A DNA stretch of 64,000 nucleotides from Lentzea jiangxiensis (GTDB lineage: Bacteria > Actinomycetota > Actinomycetes > Mycobacteriales > Pseudonocardiaceae), in NCBI RefSeq assembly GCF_900104175.1, contig NZ_FNIX01000010.1, positions 1 through 64,000 of the forward strand, written 5' to 3'. This document shows positions 26,470 to 38,130 of this stretch, piece by piece. Position 1 is the stretch's first letter; the number at the start of each line of letters is the position of its first letter. The notes below the pieces were generated by a model that saw only the letters and a list, made by a program, of their open reading frames with translations, ran no database searches and had not been told where the DNA came from. The position numbers and the translations under genes were made by a program.

Positions 26470-26830
26470 GGCAGAACTCGTTGCCCTCGGGATCGGCCAG
26501 CACGAACCAGACGCCGTCACGGCTCACCACGGACGCGCCCAAGGCGACGAGCCGCGCCACCTCGGCCTCGACGTCGTCGCACCACAGGTCGACGTGCACG
26601 CGGTTCTTGACCGTCTTCGGCTCCGGCACGCGGTTGAAGAAGAACCGGGGCGACCCGGCGAGCAGCACCGACGGGTCGTCCTCGGGGTCGTCGATCCCCA
26701 TCGCGCTCAGACGGGCCAGCTCGGCGTCGTCGTACGGCGCCATCTCGTGGTCGTCGAGCGCCTGCGCCCAGAACCGGGCGAGCGACGCGGGATGGGCGCA
26801 GTCGATGACGACGTCGTGCATCCGGGCCAT
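26432..26830 (-). CDS. VOC / glyoxalase-like domain protein
   Basis: A 132-residue protein with the glyoxalase-like fold: start DVVIDCAHPASLARFWAQAL, then VHVDLWCDD in the middle and end VLADPEGNEFCL. Substrate unknown. It overlaps the transporter's 3' end, and its stop lies in the transporter's coding DNA. It lies 9 bases upstream of proB's end on the same strand, which is unlikely to be functional linkage. Confidence 0.88.
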   Translation of the reverse strand: MARMHDVVIDCAHPASLARFWAQALDDHEMAPYDDAELARLSAMGIDDPEDDPSVLLAGSPRFFFNRVPEPKTVKNRVHVDLWCDDVEAEVARLVALGASVVSRDGVWFVLADPEGNEFCLSSTEHPLSPEG

Positions 26831-26839
26831 GCCCCGACC

Positions 26840-27967
26840 CTAGCGGTGCAGCGGCACCAAATCATCGGCATGGACGACTTCCCGCCGTTGCTCCTCAGGC
26901 AGGTCGTGCGTCTTGCGGCCGATCAACGACGGCAGCTCCGCCGAGTCGTAGCCGGCCACACCGCGGGCCACGACCTCGCCCGCGAGACTGACCAGCTCGA
27001 CGACGTCGCCCGCCTCGAAGTCGCCGTCCACGCCCGTGATGCCGGCCGCCAGCAACGACCGGCGCCGGCCCACGACCGCGGCGACCGCGCCGTCGTCGAG
27101 GTGCAGGCGGCCGTTCGCGTCCGTGGCGTAGCCGAGCCAGAACCGGCGGGCGGTGAGGCGCGACCCCGTGGCCGCGAACGCCGTGCCGACGTCCGCGGTG
27201 GTGAGTGCGCGCCCGGCTTCCGTGGCGCTGGTCAGCAGAACCGGGATGCCCGCGGACGACGCCAGGCGGGCGGCGGCGAGCTTGGACGCCATGCCACCGG
27301 TGCCCAGACCGGACGCGCCCACGGCACCCGCCCGCACACCGTCCACATCGGACGCTGACGCCACCTCGGAGATGCGGACGGCACCCGGCTTGCGCGGGTC
27401 GCCCGAATAGAGCGCGTCCACGTCGGACAGCAGGAACAACGCGTCCGCGCCGACGAGGTGGGCCACCAGGGCCGCGAGGCGGTCGTTGTCGCCGAAGCGG
27501 ATCTCTTCGGTGGCAACGGTGTCGTTCTCGTTCACGACCGGAACCGCGCCGAGCGCCAGCAACCGGTCGAACGTCCGCTGCGCGTTGCGGTAGTGGGCAC
27601 GCCGCACCACGTCGTCGGCGGTCAGCAGGACCTGGCCGACGGTCAGCGAGTAGCGGCCGAACGAGTTGGCGTACGCGTGCGCCAGCGTGAGCTGCCCGAC
27701 GCTCGCCGCGGCCTGCTGGGTGGCGAGGTCGCGCGGGCGGCGGGAGATCTTCAACGGCGCCAGGCCCGCCGCGATCGCACCGGAGGACACGAGCACGACC
27801 TGGCTGCCCGCGGCGGAACGCGCGGCGAGGGCGTCGACCAGCGCGTCGAGACGCGCCGGGTCGAGGCCACCTCCCGCCGTGGTCAGGGAGGACGACCCGA
27901 CCTTGACCACGATGCGGTGCGCCGAGGCGACCGCCTGCCGAGCTTGTGAGACCACGGGGGCCGTCAC
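26840..27967 (-). CDS. proB: glutamate 5-kinase
   Basis: The 375-residue enzyme phosphorylates glutamate to start proline synthesis. The amino-acid-kinase domain starts [12 protein letters not shown] and has [17 protein letters not shown], and a PUA domain closes the C-terminus after about 285. It begins 3 bases after the obg stop, so obg and proB form one operon. proA, its usual partner, is about 7.5 kb away. Confidence 0.97.
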   Translation of the reverse strand: MTAPVVSQARQAVASAHRIVVKVGSSSLTTAGGGLDPARLDALVDALAARSAAGSQVVLVSSGAIAAGLAPLKISRRPRDLATQQAAASVGQLTLAHAYANSFGRYSLTVGQVLLTADDVVRRAHYRNAQRTFDRLLALGAVPVVNENDTVATEEIRFGDNDRLAALVAHLVGADALFLLSDVDALYSGDPRKPGAVRISEVASASDVDGVRAGAVGASGLGTGGMASKLAAARLASSAGIPVLLTSATEAGRALTTADVGTAFAATGSRLTARRFWLGYATDANGRLHLDDGAVAAVVGRRRSLLAAGITGVDGDFEAGDVVELVSLAGEVVARGVAGYDSAELPSLIGRKTHDLPEEQRREVVHADDLVPLHR

Positions 27968-27970
27968 GGG

Positions 27971-29422
27971 TTACTCCTCGTCGAAGTCGTCGCCGTGGTC
28001 GCCGGGCGCGCGGCGGGCCTTCTTCAGGGCCTTGCGCTCGTGGGCGCCGATGCGGTCGTTGCGCTCGAGGCGGGCGTCCGTGCCACGTCCGGTCATCGTC
28101 ATCGCGATGCCCGCCGGGGTGGTCGGCTCCCAGTCGAAGATCAGGTCGCCGATGGTGACCTGGCAACCGGGGACGGCGCCCATCTTCACGAGCTTCTCCT
28201 CGACGCCCAGCCTGTTCAGGCGGTCCGCGAGGTAACCGACGGCTTCGTCGTTGGAGAAGTCGGTCTGGCGGATCCAGCGCTCGGGGCGTTCGCCCTTCAC
28301 GATGAAGCCACCCTCGACCGAGGGGTCCTCGGTCACGGTGAAGCCCTGGTCGTCCACGGCGGTCGGCCGCAGCACGATTCGGGTCGACTCCTTCTTCGGC
28401 TGGGCGGCGCGGTACTCGCGCACGACCTCCGCCAGCTTGAACGTCAGCTCGCGCAGACCCTGGCGGGAGACCGTCGACACCTCGAAGACCGGCAGGCCGC
28501 GGGCCTCGATCTCCGGGCGGACGATGTCGGCGAGGTCCTGGGCGTCCGGGATGTCGACCTTGTTGAGGATCACCACGCGCGGGCGGTCCTCGAAGTTCCC
28601 GCCGAGCGCCGGGGTGTACTCCGACAGTTCCCTCTCGAGCGCGTCGATGTCCGCGATCGGGTCGCGGCCCGGCTCGTACGTCGCGCAGTCGACGACGTGC
28701 GCGAGAACGGCCGTGCGCTCGATGTGGCGCAGGAAGTCGAGGCCGAGGCCCTTGCCCTGCGACGCACCGGGGATCAGGCCGGGGACGTCCGCCATCGTGA
28801 AGATGGTGTCGCCCGCGGTGATCACGCCGAGGTTCGGGACCAGCGTGGTGAACGGGTAGTCGGCGATCTTCGGCTTCGCGGCGGAGAGCACGGAGATCAG
28901 CGACGACTTGCCGGCCGACGGGAAGCCGAGCAGGCCGACGTCCGCGACGGACTTGAGCTCCAGCACCAGGTCGCGCGTCTCACCCGGCTCGCCGAGCAGG
29001 GCGAAACCGGGGGCCTTGCGGGCCTTGGACGCGAGCGAGGCGTTGCCCAGACCTCCACGGCCACCGGCGGCGGCGATGAGGGTGGTGCCCTCGCCGACCA
29101 GGTCGGCCACGATCTCGCCGTCCTCGGTCAGCACGACGGTGCCGTCCGGGACGCGCAGGACCAGGTCCTCGCCGTGGGCGCCGTCGCGGTTCGCGCCGGC
29201 ACCGGACTTGCCGCTGGTGGCGGAGGCGTGCGGGCGGAAGTGGAAGTCGAGCAGGGTGTGCACCTGCGAGTCGACGACGAGGACGACGTCGCCGCCCTTG
29301 CCCCCGTTGCCTCCGTCCGGGCCGCCGAGCGGCTTGAACTTCTCGCGGTGCACTGAAGCACAACCGTTGCCCCCGTTGCCGGCGGCAGCGTGGATCACCA
29401 CCCGGTCTACGAAGCGGGCCAC
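27971..29422 (-). CDS. obg: GTPase Obg/CgtA
   Basis: The 483-residue GTPase has the glycine-rich N-terminal Obg fold ([15 protein letters not shown]), a G domain with GFPSAGKSS (P-loop), [10 protein letters not shown] and NKVD, and a C-terminal OCT domain ending in a basic-acidic tail. It aids 50S subunit assembly and stress response. GTG 29422 with a GAAGGGA ribosome site is the start. It follows rplU-rpmA in the standard order. Confidence 0.98.
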   Translation of the reverse strand: MARFVDRVVIHAAAGNGGNGCASVHREKFKPLGGPDGGNGGKGGDVVLVVDSQVHTLLDFHFRPHASATSGKSGAGANRDGAHGEDLVLRVPDGTVVLTEDGEIVADLVGEGTTLIAAAGGRGGLGNASLASKARKAPGFALLGEPGETRDLVLELKSVADVGLLGFPSAGKSSLISVLSAAKPKIADYPFTTLVPNLGVITAGDTIFTMADVPGLIPGASQGKGLGLDFLRHIERTAVLAHVVDCATYEPGRDPIADIDALERELSEYTPALGGNFEDRPRVVILNKVDIPDAQDLADIVRPEIEARGLPVFEVSTVSRQGLRELTFKLAEVVREYRAAQPKKESTRIVLRPTAVDDQGFTVTEDPSVEGGFIVKGERPERWIRQTDFSNDEAVGYLADRLNRLGVEEKLVKMGAVPGCQVTIGDLIFDWEPTTPAGIAMTMTGRGTDARLERNDRIGAHERKALKKARRAPGDHGDDFDEE

Positions 29423-29457
29423 GGAACTACTTCCCTTCAAAAGGCTTGGACAAGCAA

Positions 29458-29493
29458 CGAGGGGCGGTGCCGGTTGACCGGTCCCGCCCCTCG
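29458..29493 (-). terminator. hairpin between rpmA and obg
   Basis: A 10-bp stem (CGAGGGGCGG at 29458-29467 with CCGCCCCTCG at 29484-29493) encloses a second CCGGT/ACCGG stem. It may end or attenuate rplU-rpmA transcription before obg. Confidence 0.7.
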
Positions 29494-29525
29494 CAAAGGT
29501 CTGACTACGTCGCGGAAAACGGTCC

Positions 29526-29783
29526 TCAGACCGCGACCGGGACGATGTTGACGGTCTTGCGACCGCGCTTCGTACCGAACTCCACCGCACCCGGCAGCAG
29601 GGCGAACAGCGTGTCGTCCTTGCCGATGCCGACGCCGACGCCGGGGTGGAACTTGGTGCCGCGCTGGCGGATCAGGATCTCGCCGGCCTTGACGACCTGA
29701 CCGCCGAACCGCTTCACACCCAGGTACTGGGGGTTGGAGTCACGGCCGTTGCGGGAACTGGATGCACCCTTTTTGTGTGCCAT
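29526..29783 (-). CDS. rpmA: 50S ribosomal protein L27
   Basis: The 85-residue protein begins [20 protein letters not shown], the L27 start without an N-terminal cleavable extension, and has [22 protein letters not shown]. Its N-terminus reaches the peptidyl-transferase centre. It is 14 bases downstream of rplU. Confidence 0.98.
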   Translation of the reverse strand: MAHKKGASSSRNGRDSNPQYLGVKRFGGQVVKAGEILIRQRGTKFHPGVGVGIGKDDTLFALLPGAVEFGTKRGRKTVNIVPVAV

Positions 29784-29797
29784 GAGAAGTCAGGTCC

Positions 29798-30109
29798 TCA
29801 CTTACCGGTGATGCCGGTGACCTCGACGCGGGTCAACTTCTGACGGTGACCCTGTCGCTTGTGGTATCCGGTCTTGTTCTTGAACTTGTGGATGCGAATC
29901 TTCGGGCCCTTGGTGTGCTCGACCAGCTTGCCGGTAACCGAGAACTTCGCCAGGGCGTCCGCGTCAGCGGTGACGTCAGTGCCGTCGACCACGAGCAGAG
30001 CCTGGAGGGAGATTTCGGTGCCCGGCTCGCCCTCGAGCTTCTCGACCTCGACGATGTCGCCGACAGCGACCTTGTACTGCTTGCCGCCGGTCTTGACGAT
30101 CGCGTACAT
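29798..30109 (-). CDS. rplU: 50S ribosomal protein L21
   Basis: The 103-residue protein starts [18 protein letters not shown] and ends with the [16 protein letters not shown] region, both diagnostic of L21. It binds 23S rRNA. It leads the rplU-rpmA pair; the 206 bases upstream (30110-30315), before the RNase E/G terminator, should hold its promoter, but no clear -10/-35 pair was identified. Confidence 0.98.
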   Translation of the reverse strand: MYAIVKTGGKQYKVAVGDIVEVEKLEGEPGTEISLQALLVVDGTDVTADADALAKFSVTGKLVEHTKGPKIRIHKFKNKTGYHKRQGHRQKLTRVEVTGITGK

Positions 30110-30315
30110 CAGGACGGAAGTCTCCTGCTACTCGATGGTGACGGGCCGTGCGCCAACCAATCTGGGAACGGTGTTTCCACCACAGGCACCAGAGGAGGCA
30201 CACGACAGGACCCGTCGGATGGCGGGCCGTCGTCAAGGTTACGGGAGTGGGTACGCCGGGAGCAAACCGGGGTACCTGGATCACGTTTCCGCAGGTCGCG
30301 TGGCCCCCACAACGC

Positions 30316-30352
30316 AAAACCGGGACCGCCTCGATGAGGCAGCCCCGGTTTC
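30316..30352 (-). terminator. terminator of RNase E/G gene
   Basis: Inverted repeat AAAACCGGG (30316-30324) with CCCGGTTT (30344-30351), with an inner CCTC/GAGG stem, begins 10 bases after the RNase E/G stop. It is followed by T residues on the minus strand. Confidence 0.8.
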
Positions 30353-30361
30353 GCCGGTGCG

Positions 30362-33300
30362 TCAGTCCTCCTGGACCGGCGGTCCCGCGGGCCGCGACAC
30401 GGCGCGGCGCCGGCGGGTGGTGGTGACCACCGGTGCGGGCATCTGGACCTCGGGCTGCTGGGGCACCTCGACGACGATCGGCGCGGACGCCTCCGCCGCG
30501 ACCGGCGCACCGGCGGCGCGCTTGGCCGCACGGCGCCGCGGACGGGCCGCAGGGGCCTCCACAGCGGCCACAGGGGCCTCGGCGACGGGTTCGGGCGCGG
30601 AGACCGGCTGCGGGGCAGCGACGGGCTCCTGCGCCTGCTCGGGCTCGGCGACCACGGGGCGCTGGGACCCGATGCGACCCGTCACCGCGGGCCCGGCCTC
30701 GGCGACCGGCTGCTGCGCGCCGATGCGCCCCGTGGCGACGGGCTGCTCCTGCGCGGGCTCGACGGGGCGCTGGGCACCGGTGCGGCCGGTCGCGAGGGGC
30801 TTCTCGGCGACCGGTTCCGGGGTGACCGGCTCGACGAGCTCCTCGGCCGTCTCCTCGATCACCACGGGCTCGGTCTCGTACACCACGACCGGCTCGACCT
30901 CGACCGGCGCCGGGTCCTCGGCGACCTCGTGCGGCACGGTGCCGTTGAGCGCCTGCTCCTCGGCCACGACCGCGTCTACGGCCGCCTGCGGCTCCTTGTC
31001 ACGGCCGCGGCGGCGACGCCGGCGACGGCCGTGGCCCTCGTGCTCCTGGTCCGCGGCGACCACGTCCTCGGAGACGTCCTCCGGCTCACCCGGCTCGACG
31101 ACGACCTCGGCCGGCGCCTCGGGCGCCTCGACGGACGCCTCGACGACATCGGGGGTCTCGGCCGCCTGCTCGCCGCCCCCCTTGTTGCGGCGCGACTTGC
31201 GGCCGCCGCCCTGGGCCTGCTGCTGCTGCTGCTGGCCGCCGCCGTTGCCACCGCCGTGCGAGTGCATGGGCTCGGCGGACACGACGACGCCACGGCCGCG
31301 GCAGTGCTCGCACGTCTGGCTGAACGCCTCGAGCAGGCCGGTGCCGACCCGCTTGCGGGTCATCTGGACGAGACCCAGCGAGGTGACCTCGGCCACCTGG
31401 TGGCGCGTGCGGTCGCGGCCGAGGCACTCGGTCAGGCGGCGCAGCACCAGGTCGCGGTTCGACTCGAGCACCATGTCGATGAAGTCGATGACGATGATGC
31501 CGCCGATGTCCCGCAACCGGAGCTGGCGGACGATCTCCTCCGCCGACTCCAGGTTGTTGCGGGTGACGGTCTCCTCGAGGTTGCCGCCGGACCCGGTGAA
31601 CTTGCCGGTGTTGACGTCGATGACCGTCATCGCCTCGGTGCGGTCGATGATCAGGTAGCCGCCCGAGGGCAGCCAGACCTTGCGGTCGAGCGCCTTCATC
31701 AGCTGCTCGTCGATGCGGTACTCGACGAACGCGTCGTTGTTGCCGACGTGCTTCTTCAGGCGGTCCTGCAGGTCCGGCGCCACGTGGCGGACGTAGCCGT
31801 CGATGACGTCCCACGCCTCGTCGCCCTGGACGACGAGCTGCGCGAAGTCCTCGGTGAACAGGTCGCGGACGACCTTCACCAGCAGGTCCGGCTCCTCGTA
31901 GAGCAGCGTCGGCGCCTTGGTGGAGGTGCTCTCGGACTTCTCCTTGATGACCTTCCACTGGGCCTGCAGACGCGTGACGTCGCGGCCGAGCTCCTCCTCG
32001 GCGATGCCCTCCGAGGCGGTGCGGATGATCACACCGGCGTCCTCGGGGACGACCCTCTTGAGGATGTCCTTGAGGCGCTTGCGCTCGTTGTCCGGCAGCT
32101 TGCGGCTGATGCCCGTGGCACCGCCGCCCGGCACGTAGACCAGGAAGCGGCCGGGGAGGCTGATCTGGGTGGTGAGGCGGGCGCCCTTGTGGCCGACCGG
32201 GTCCTTGGTGACCTGGACCAGCACGGAGTCGCCGCTGGAGAGCGCCTGCTCGATCTTGCGGGACTTGCCCTCGAGACCGGCGGCGTCCCAGTCGACCTCA
32301 CCGGCGTACAGCACGGCGTTGCGGCCGCGGCCGATGTCGATGAACGCGGCCTCCATGCTCGGCAGCACGTTCTGCACGCGGCCGAGGTACACGTTGCCGA
32401 CGATCGAGCCGGAGCCCGACGACGTGACGAAGTGCTCGACCAGCACGCCGTCTTCCAGCACGCCGATCTGGGTGCGGTCGCCGCGCTCGCGGACGACCAT
32501 CGTGCGGGCCACGGCCTCGCGGCGGGCCAGGAACTCGGCCTCGGTCAGCACCGGGGCGCGGCGGCGGCCGGCCTCGCGGCCGTCGCGGCGGCGCTGACGC
32601 TTGGCCTCGAGGCGCGTGGAGCCGCGGATGCTGCGCACCTCGCTCTGCGCGGCCTCGGAGTCGGCCTTGTCGTCGCGCGCGTCGCGGGACTCGCGGACGT
32701 GCACGACCGTGTTCGGCGGGTCGTCCTCGGACGTCACGTCCTCGTCCGCGCCGGTCTTGCGACGACGGCGGCGACGACGGCGGCGGGTCGAGCCCTCGTC
32801 GCCCTCGTCCTCGGTCTCGGCGGCGTCCTCGGACTCGGCGGCCTCGGCCGCGTCCTCGGACTCGTCGGACTCCTCGGAGTCCGGCTCGGCGTCGGTGCCC
32901 TTGCCGCGGCCGCGGCCACGGCGGCCCCGGCGGCGGCGACGGCGGCTGTCGCTCTCGTCATCACCGTCGGCGTCGGCGTCCGCGTCGGTCTCCGCCTCGG
33001 CGGCGTCGAGCTCGTCCGCGGCGATCTCACCGACGGACTTCTCGTCCTCGACCGGCTCCTCCTCGACGACGAACGGCGAGACGGGCGCCTTCGGGCGCTC
33101 GACCGGCGTCGGCGGCAGGAAGACCGCGCTCGGCGCGGCGAAGATCGGGGCGAGCGCCGGTGCCTCGAACGCCGGGACCGCGGGGGCCTCGTAGTCCTCG
33201 GTGACCTCGCCGGTGACCACGTCGTCCCAGTCGACGAGCGTCTCGGCGACCTTCAGCGCGACGTCGCGGCTGACGCTCGACTGCGCGCTGCGGGCGACCT

Positions 33301-33463
33301 CACCGAGGTCGGCCAGCGCCGTCATCACGTCCTTGCTGCTGACCGCCAGCAGCTTCGCCAGCGCGTGGACCCGAAGCTTGTCCGGCAGGTCCGCCAGCTC
33401 AGGGCGCGCGGCAACGACACCCTGCCCGCCGGTACCACCGGCAGGCTGTTCCTTGTTCGACAT
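30362..33463 (-). CDS. rne: ribonuclease E/G
   Basis: A 1,033-residue RNase. The catalytic core runs from about 340 to 810: an S1-like region with GNVYLGRVQNVLPSMEAAF, a DNase I-like part with MTVIDVNTGKFTG and IIVIDFIDM (metal-binding aspartates), and the zinc link CEHCRGRG. Both flanks are disordered. The N-terminal arm has blocks of Arg and acidic residues, and the C-terminal arm is rich in Pro, Ala and Val with repeated ATGR(I/T)GAQ units near 900-960. This placement of the core in the middle is typical of actinobacterial RNase E. It processes rRNA and mRNA in the degradosome. Confidence 0.96.
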   Translation of the reverse strand: MSNKEQPAGGTGGQGVVAARPELADLPDKLRVHALAKLLAVSSKDVMTALADLGEVARSAQSSVSRDVALKVAETLVDWDDVVTGEVTEDYEAPAVPAFEAPALAPIFAAPSAVFLPPTPVERPKAPVSPFVVEEEPVEDEKSVGEIAADELDAAEAETDADADADGDDESDSRRRRRRGRRGRGRGKGTDAEPDSEESDESEDAAEAAESEDAAETEDEGDEGSTRRRRRRRRRKTGADEDVTSEDDPPNTVVHVRESRDARDDKADSEAAQSEVRSIRGSTRLEAKRQRRRDGREAGRRRAPVLTEAEFLARREAVARTMVVRERGDRTQIGVLEDGVLVEHFVTSSGSGSIVGNVYLGRVQNVLPSMEAAFIDIGRGRNAVLYAGEVDWDAAGLEGKSRKIEQALSSGDSVLVQVTKDPVGHKGARLTTQISLPGRFLVYVPGGGATGISRKLPDNERKRLKDILKRVVPEDAGVIIRTASEGIAEEELGRDVTRLQAQWKVIKEKSESTSTKAPTLLYEEPDLLVKVVRDLFTEDFAQLVVQGDEAWDVIDGYVRHVAPDLQDRLKKHVGNNDAFVEYRIDEQLMKALDRKVWLPSGGYLIIDRTEAMTVIDVNTGKFTGSGGNLEETVTRNNLESAEEIVRQLRLRDIGGIIVIDFIDMVLESNRDLVLRRLTECLGRDRTRHQVAEVTSLGLVQMTRKRVGTGLLEAFSQTCEHCRGRGVVVSAEPMHSHGGGNGGGQQQQQQAQGGGRKSRRNKGGGEQAAETPDVVEASVEAPEAPAEVVVEPGEPEDVSEDVVAADQEHEGHGRRRRRRRGRDKEPQAAVDAVVAEEQALNGTVPHEVAEDPAPVEVEPVVVYETEPVVIEETAEELVEPVTPEPVAEKPLATGRTGAQRPVEPAQEQPVATGRIGAQQPVAEAGPAVTGRIGSQRPVVAEPEQAQEPVAAPQPVSAPEPVAEAPVAAVEAPAARPRRRAAKRAAGAPVAAEASAPIVVEVPQQPEVQMPAPVVTTTRRRRAVSRPAGPPVQED

Positions 33464-33691
33464 GCAGCTCCTCCACCCCCGGGCGCGTCCCGTGAGGACG
33501 CGGCCGCGCAGGGGCCTCTCTTGTCTCTCTCCGCCGCTGCTCGCGGCGGGAATCCTTGCCTCGCGCGCAGCGGCGTGGCGCCTCACTGGACGCACGCTTG
33601 CGCAGGTCCTACGACGACGCCGCTGTCAGCGCCGCTCCTCCTAATCGCGCGTCGCGGCGAACGGCAGTTGGGTGGACACTGTCTGCGCTCG

Positions 33692-34456
33692 TCAGGACTC
33701 CTTGTCCTGTTGGAGCGGGTCCACCAGCCTGCCTTCGCCGTCGAGCCGTCCCTGCGCCATCCGGGTTGCTCTCGCAGGTACCGGCGGCACGAGGTCGGCC
33801 ACGACGCGAAGCGCGTTCAGCACGTCGTCGGGTCGGACGGTAGGCGTTACCTGCCGAACGACCGTCATGAGTATCCCACACGGTTGTGACATTCCGGCCT
33901 CATCGTGTCCGGCGTCGCTCGAACGGGGTTCGACCAGCGCCGACACGACGGCAGGCCGCACGTCGAGCATCTTCGTGCCGCTCTTGGTGAGCCGTTCGAC
34001 CTCCACGGACTCCTCCGCGAGGAAGGCGCCCACCGCTTGCGCGAGCTTCTCCGGCTCCACGCCGTCGAGCTCGATGCGCCACTCGCTCGCGTCGATGCGC
34101 TCGGTGAGGTTGCCCCCCTTGGCCTGGACGATGTCGACGACGTCGATGCCGGGGGGCAACGCCTCGTCGAGCGCCGTCCTGAGGGCCTCCGGGTCCACCT
34201 CCTCGACCACGGACACCTCGACGTACTCCGCCTCGCTGGCGACGCCGGTCGGCGCGGCGCCGACCCACGACACCTTCGGGTGAGGGCTGAACCCCTGCGA
34301 GTACGCCATGGGTACGCCTGCGCGGCGCAGCGCACGTTCGAACGTGCGAGCGATGTCGCGGTGCGAAGTGAAACGCAGCCTCCCCCGCTTGGTGTAGCGG
34401 AGGCGCAGTTTCTGCACGGCGGCGGCCGACGGGTTGTTGGGCAGGTTGCGGCTCAG
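33692..34456 (-). CDS. TIGR03936 / DUF2344 family radical-SAM-associated protein
   Basis: About 254 residues. The core LRLRYTKRGRLRFTSHRDIARTFERALRRA with AYSQGFSPHPKVSW identifies the DUF2344 family, normally encoded next to the TIGR03960 radical SAM protein (here at 36108-38069). Its role is unknown but probably RNA modification with that partner. No ATG, GTG or TTG lies just upstream of the homologous part. A CTG at 34456 with GGGAG 8 bases before it gives the usual MSR-type N-terminus; a GTG at 34417 is the alternative. An S8 protease gene separates it from its partner. Confidence 0.88.
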   Translation of the reverse strand: MSRNLPNNPSAAAVQKLRLRYTKRGRLRFTSHRDIARTFERALRRAGVPMAYSQGFSPHPKVSWVGAAPTGVASEAEYVEVSVVEEVDPEALRTALDEALPPGIDVVDIVQAKGGNLTERIDASEWRIELDGVEPEKLAQAVGAFLAEESVEVERLTKSGTKMLDVRPAVVSALVEPRSSDAGHDEAGMSQPCGILMTVVRQVTPTVRPDDVLNALRVVADLVPPVPARATRMAQGRLDGEGRLVDPLQQDKES

Positions 34457-34622
34457 TGGTGCTCCCGAGTGGTGTTCCGACGGGTGAGCGGTCCCATCGG
34501 CGCAGGCTGTTCGTCCGGTAGGACGGTACCGTGAACCTGATTCAGAACGTTCAGCTTGTCTAGATCGTTGCGCGTGGTTACGGTCCGGCTGACTGGACGC
34601 CCTGCCTACCTGGAGGTCCCTG

Positions 34623-36053
<1,431 letters not shown>

Positions 36054-36065
36054 GCCACCCCGCAA

Positions 36066-36101
36066 CGAGGTCGGGACCCGCTTTCGCGGGCCCCGACCTC
36101 G
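36066..36101. terminator. bidirectional terminator
   Basis: A 16-bp stem with one A-C mismatch (36066-36081 with 36086-36101) and TTTC loop lies between convergent genes and can end both the protease and the radical SAM transcripts. Confidence 0.85.
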
Positions 36102-36107
36102 GAGGAG

Positions 36108-38069
36108 CTACGGCGTGAGCGCCGGGTTTTTCACCGGCGAGCCGACGCCGACCGGCGAGATCGGCAGCAGCTTGCGGCCCGTCGGGCCGACCTCGATGTC
36201 CGTGCCCATCGCCGGGCAGACACCGCAGTCGAAGCACGGCGTCCAGCGGCAGTCGTCCTGCTCGCGCTCGTCGAGCGCGTCCTGCCAGTCGGCCCAGAGC
36301 CACTCCTTGTCGAGGCCCGAGTCGAGGTGGTCCCAGGGCAGGACCTCCAGCTCCTCGCGCTCGCGGGTGGTGAACCAGGCGAGGTCGACGCCGAGCGGTT
36401 CGAGCTGCTCCGCGGCCTTCGCGGTCCAGCGGTCGTAGCTGAAGTGCTCGCTCCAGCCGTCGAACCGGCCGCCGTCGCGCCACACGGCCTCGATGACCTT
36501 GCCGATGCGGCGGTCACCGCGGCTGAGCAGGCCTTCGATGAGGCTCGGCTTGCCGTCGTGGTAGCGCATGCCGATGTTGCGGCCGAGGCTGCGGTCGGCG
36601 TTGACGGCCTCGCGGAGCTTGCGCAGCCGGTCGTCGACGACGTCCGGGTCGCACTGCGGGGCCCACTGGAACGGCGTGTGCGGCTTGGGCACGAAACCGC
36701 CGATCGAGATGGTGCAACGGACGTCGTTGCGGCCGCTGGCCTGGCGGCCTGCGCGGATGACGTTCTTCGCCATCTCCGCGATCTGCAGGACGTCCTCGTC
36801 CTCCTCGGTCGGGAGGCCGCACATGAAGTAGAGCTTCACCTGCCGCCAGCCGTTGGAGAACGCGGCCGACACCGTCCTGATGAGGTCTTCTTCGGACACC
36901 ATCTTGTTGATGACGCGCCGCATCCGCTCGCTGCCACCCTCGGGCGCGAAGGTGAGGCCCGAGCGCCTCCCGTTGCGGGACAGCTCGTTCGCGAGGTCGA
37001 TGTTGAACGCGTCGACGCGGGTGCTGGGCAGACTCAGGCCGGTGTTCGTGCCTTCGTAGCGGTCGGCGAGGCCCTTGGTGATCTCGGCGATCTCGCTGTG
37101 GTCGGCGCTCGACAGCGACAGCAGGCCGACCTCTTCGAAGCCGGTCGCCTCCAGGCCCTTCTGGACCATGGCGCCGATGCCCTCGATGGACCGCTCGCGC
37201 ACCGGCCGGGTGATCATGCCCGCCTGGCAGAAGCGGCAGCCTCGGGTGCAGCCGCGGAAGATCTCGACGCTCATCCGCTCGTGGACGCTCTCGGCGAGCG
37301 GCACCAGGGGCTGCTTCGGGTACGGCCACGCGTCGAGGTCCATCGTGGTGCGCTTGAAGACGCGGTACGGGACCCGGTCGCGGTTCGGCACGACGCGCTG
37401 GATGCGGCCGTCCGGCAGGTACTCCACGTCGTAGAAGCGCGGGATGTACACGCCGCCGGTCTCGGCGAGCCTGGTCAGCACCTCGTCGCGGCCGCCGGGG
37501 CAGCCCTCGGCCTTCCACGCGCGGACGATGTCGGTGATCTCGAGGACGGCCTCCTCACCGTCGCCGAGCACCGCCGCGTCCACGAAGTCCGCGATCGGCT
37601 CCGGGTTGAACGCCGCGTGCCCGCCGGCGACCACGATCGGGTCGTCCTCGGTGCGGTCGGCGGCGTGCAGCGGGATGCCGGCGAGGTCCAGCGCCGTCAG
37701 CATGTTCGTGTAGCCCAGCTCCGTCGCGAAGCTGATGCCCATCAGGTCGAACGCCTTCAGCGGGCGGTGCCCGTCGACCGTGAACTGCGGGACGTCGTGC
37801 TCGCGCATGAGCTTCTCGAGGTCCGGCCACACGGCGTACGTGCGCTCGGCGAGCACGTCCGGCAGCTCGTTGAGGATCTCGTAGAGGATCATCACGCCCT
37901 GGTTGGGCAGGCCGACCTCGTACGCGTCGGGGTACATCAAAGCCCAGCGCACGGACGCCGCGTCCCAGTCCTTGACGGTCGCGTTGAGCTCCCCGCCGAC
38001 GTACTGCACCGGCTTGGAGATCCGCGGCAGCAGTGGCTCCAACCTGGGGAAAACAGACTCGACACTCAC
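36108..38069 (-). CDS. TIGR03960 family B12-binding radical SAM protein
   Basis: A 653-residue protein. A Rossmann-like B12-binding-type domain fills the N-terminal third. The radical SAM cluster CTRGCRFCQAG (CxxxCxxC) follows near 270, then a TIM-barrel region. Family members work with the DUF2344 protein, probably in tRNA or other RNA modification, though the reaction is not defined. The partner gene lies at 33692 beyond the inserted protease gene. Confidence 0.94.
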   Translation of the reverse strand: MSVESVFPRLEPLLPRISKPVQYVGGELNATVKDWDAASVRWALMYPDAYEVGLPNQGVMILYEILNELPDVLAERTYAVWPDLEKLMREHDVPQFTVDGHRPLKAFDLMGISFATELGYTNMLTALDLAGIPLHAADRTEDDPIVVAGGHAAFNPEPIADFVDAAVLGDGEEAVLEITDIVRAWKAEGCPGGRDEVLTRLAETGGVYIPRFYDVEYLPDGRIQRVVPNRDRVPYRVFKRTTMDLDAWPYPKQPLVPLAESVHERMSVEIFRGCTRGCRFCQAGMITRPVRERSIEGIGAMVQKGLEATGFEEVGLLSLSSADHSEIAEITKGLADRYEGTNTGLSLPSTRVDAFNIDLANELSRNGRRSGLTFAPEGGSERMRRVINKMVSEEDLIRTVSAAFSNGWRQVKLYFMCGLPTEEDEDVLQIAEMAKNVIRAGRQASGRNDVRCTISIGGFVPKPHTPFQWAPQCDPDVVDDRLRKLREAVNADRSLGRNIGMRYHDGKPSLIEGLLSRGDRRIGKVIEAVWRDGGRFDGWSEHFSYDRWTAKAAEQLEPLGVDLAWFTTREREELEVLPWDHLDSGLDKEWLWADWQDALDEREQDDCRWTPCFDCGVCPAMGTDIEVGPTGRKLLPISPVGVGSPVKNPALTP

Positions 38070-38082
38070 GCGACCAGAGTAA

Positions 38083-38104
38083 CGGCCCCTCCGGGGAGGG
38101 GCCG
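38083..38104. terminator. hairpin between ABC permease and radical SAM genes
   Basis: Perfect 10-bp stem (CGGCCCCTCC at 38083-38092 with GGAGGGGCCG at 38095-38104). It sits downstream of the permease and immediately upstream of the radical SAM start, so it probably ends the ABC operon. Confidence 0.7.
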
Positions 38105-38130
38105 AATCGCGTGCCGGGACCGGTTTTCGA

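Noticed and set aside
32700-33000. apparent simple repeat of GGC/GCG triplets
   Set aside because: It encodes Arg and Asp/Glu blocks of the disordered N-terminal arm of RNase E/G, so it is coding low complexity rather than a repeat element.
30929-33889. 986-residue plus-strand frame opposite the RNase E/G gene
   Set aside because: Its Leu/Ala/Val/Arg composition mirrors the RNase codons; no family motif; the RNase frame has clear domains.
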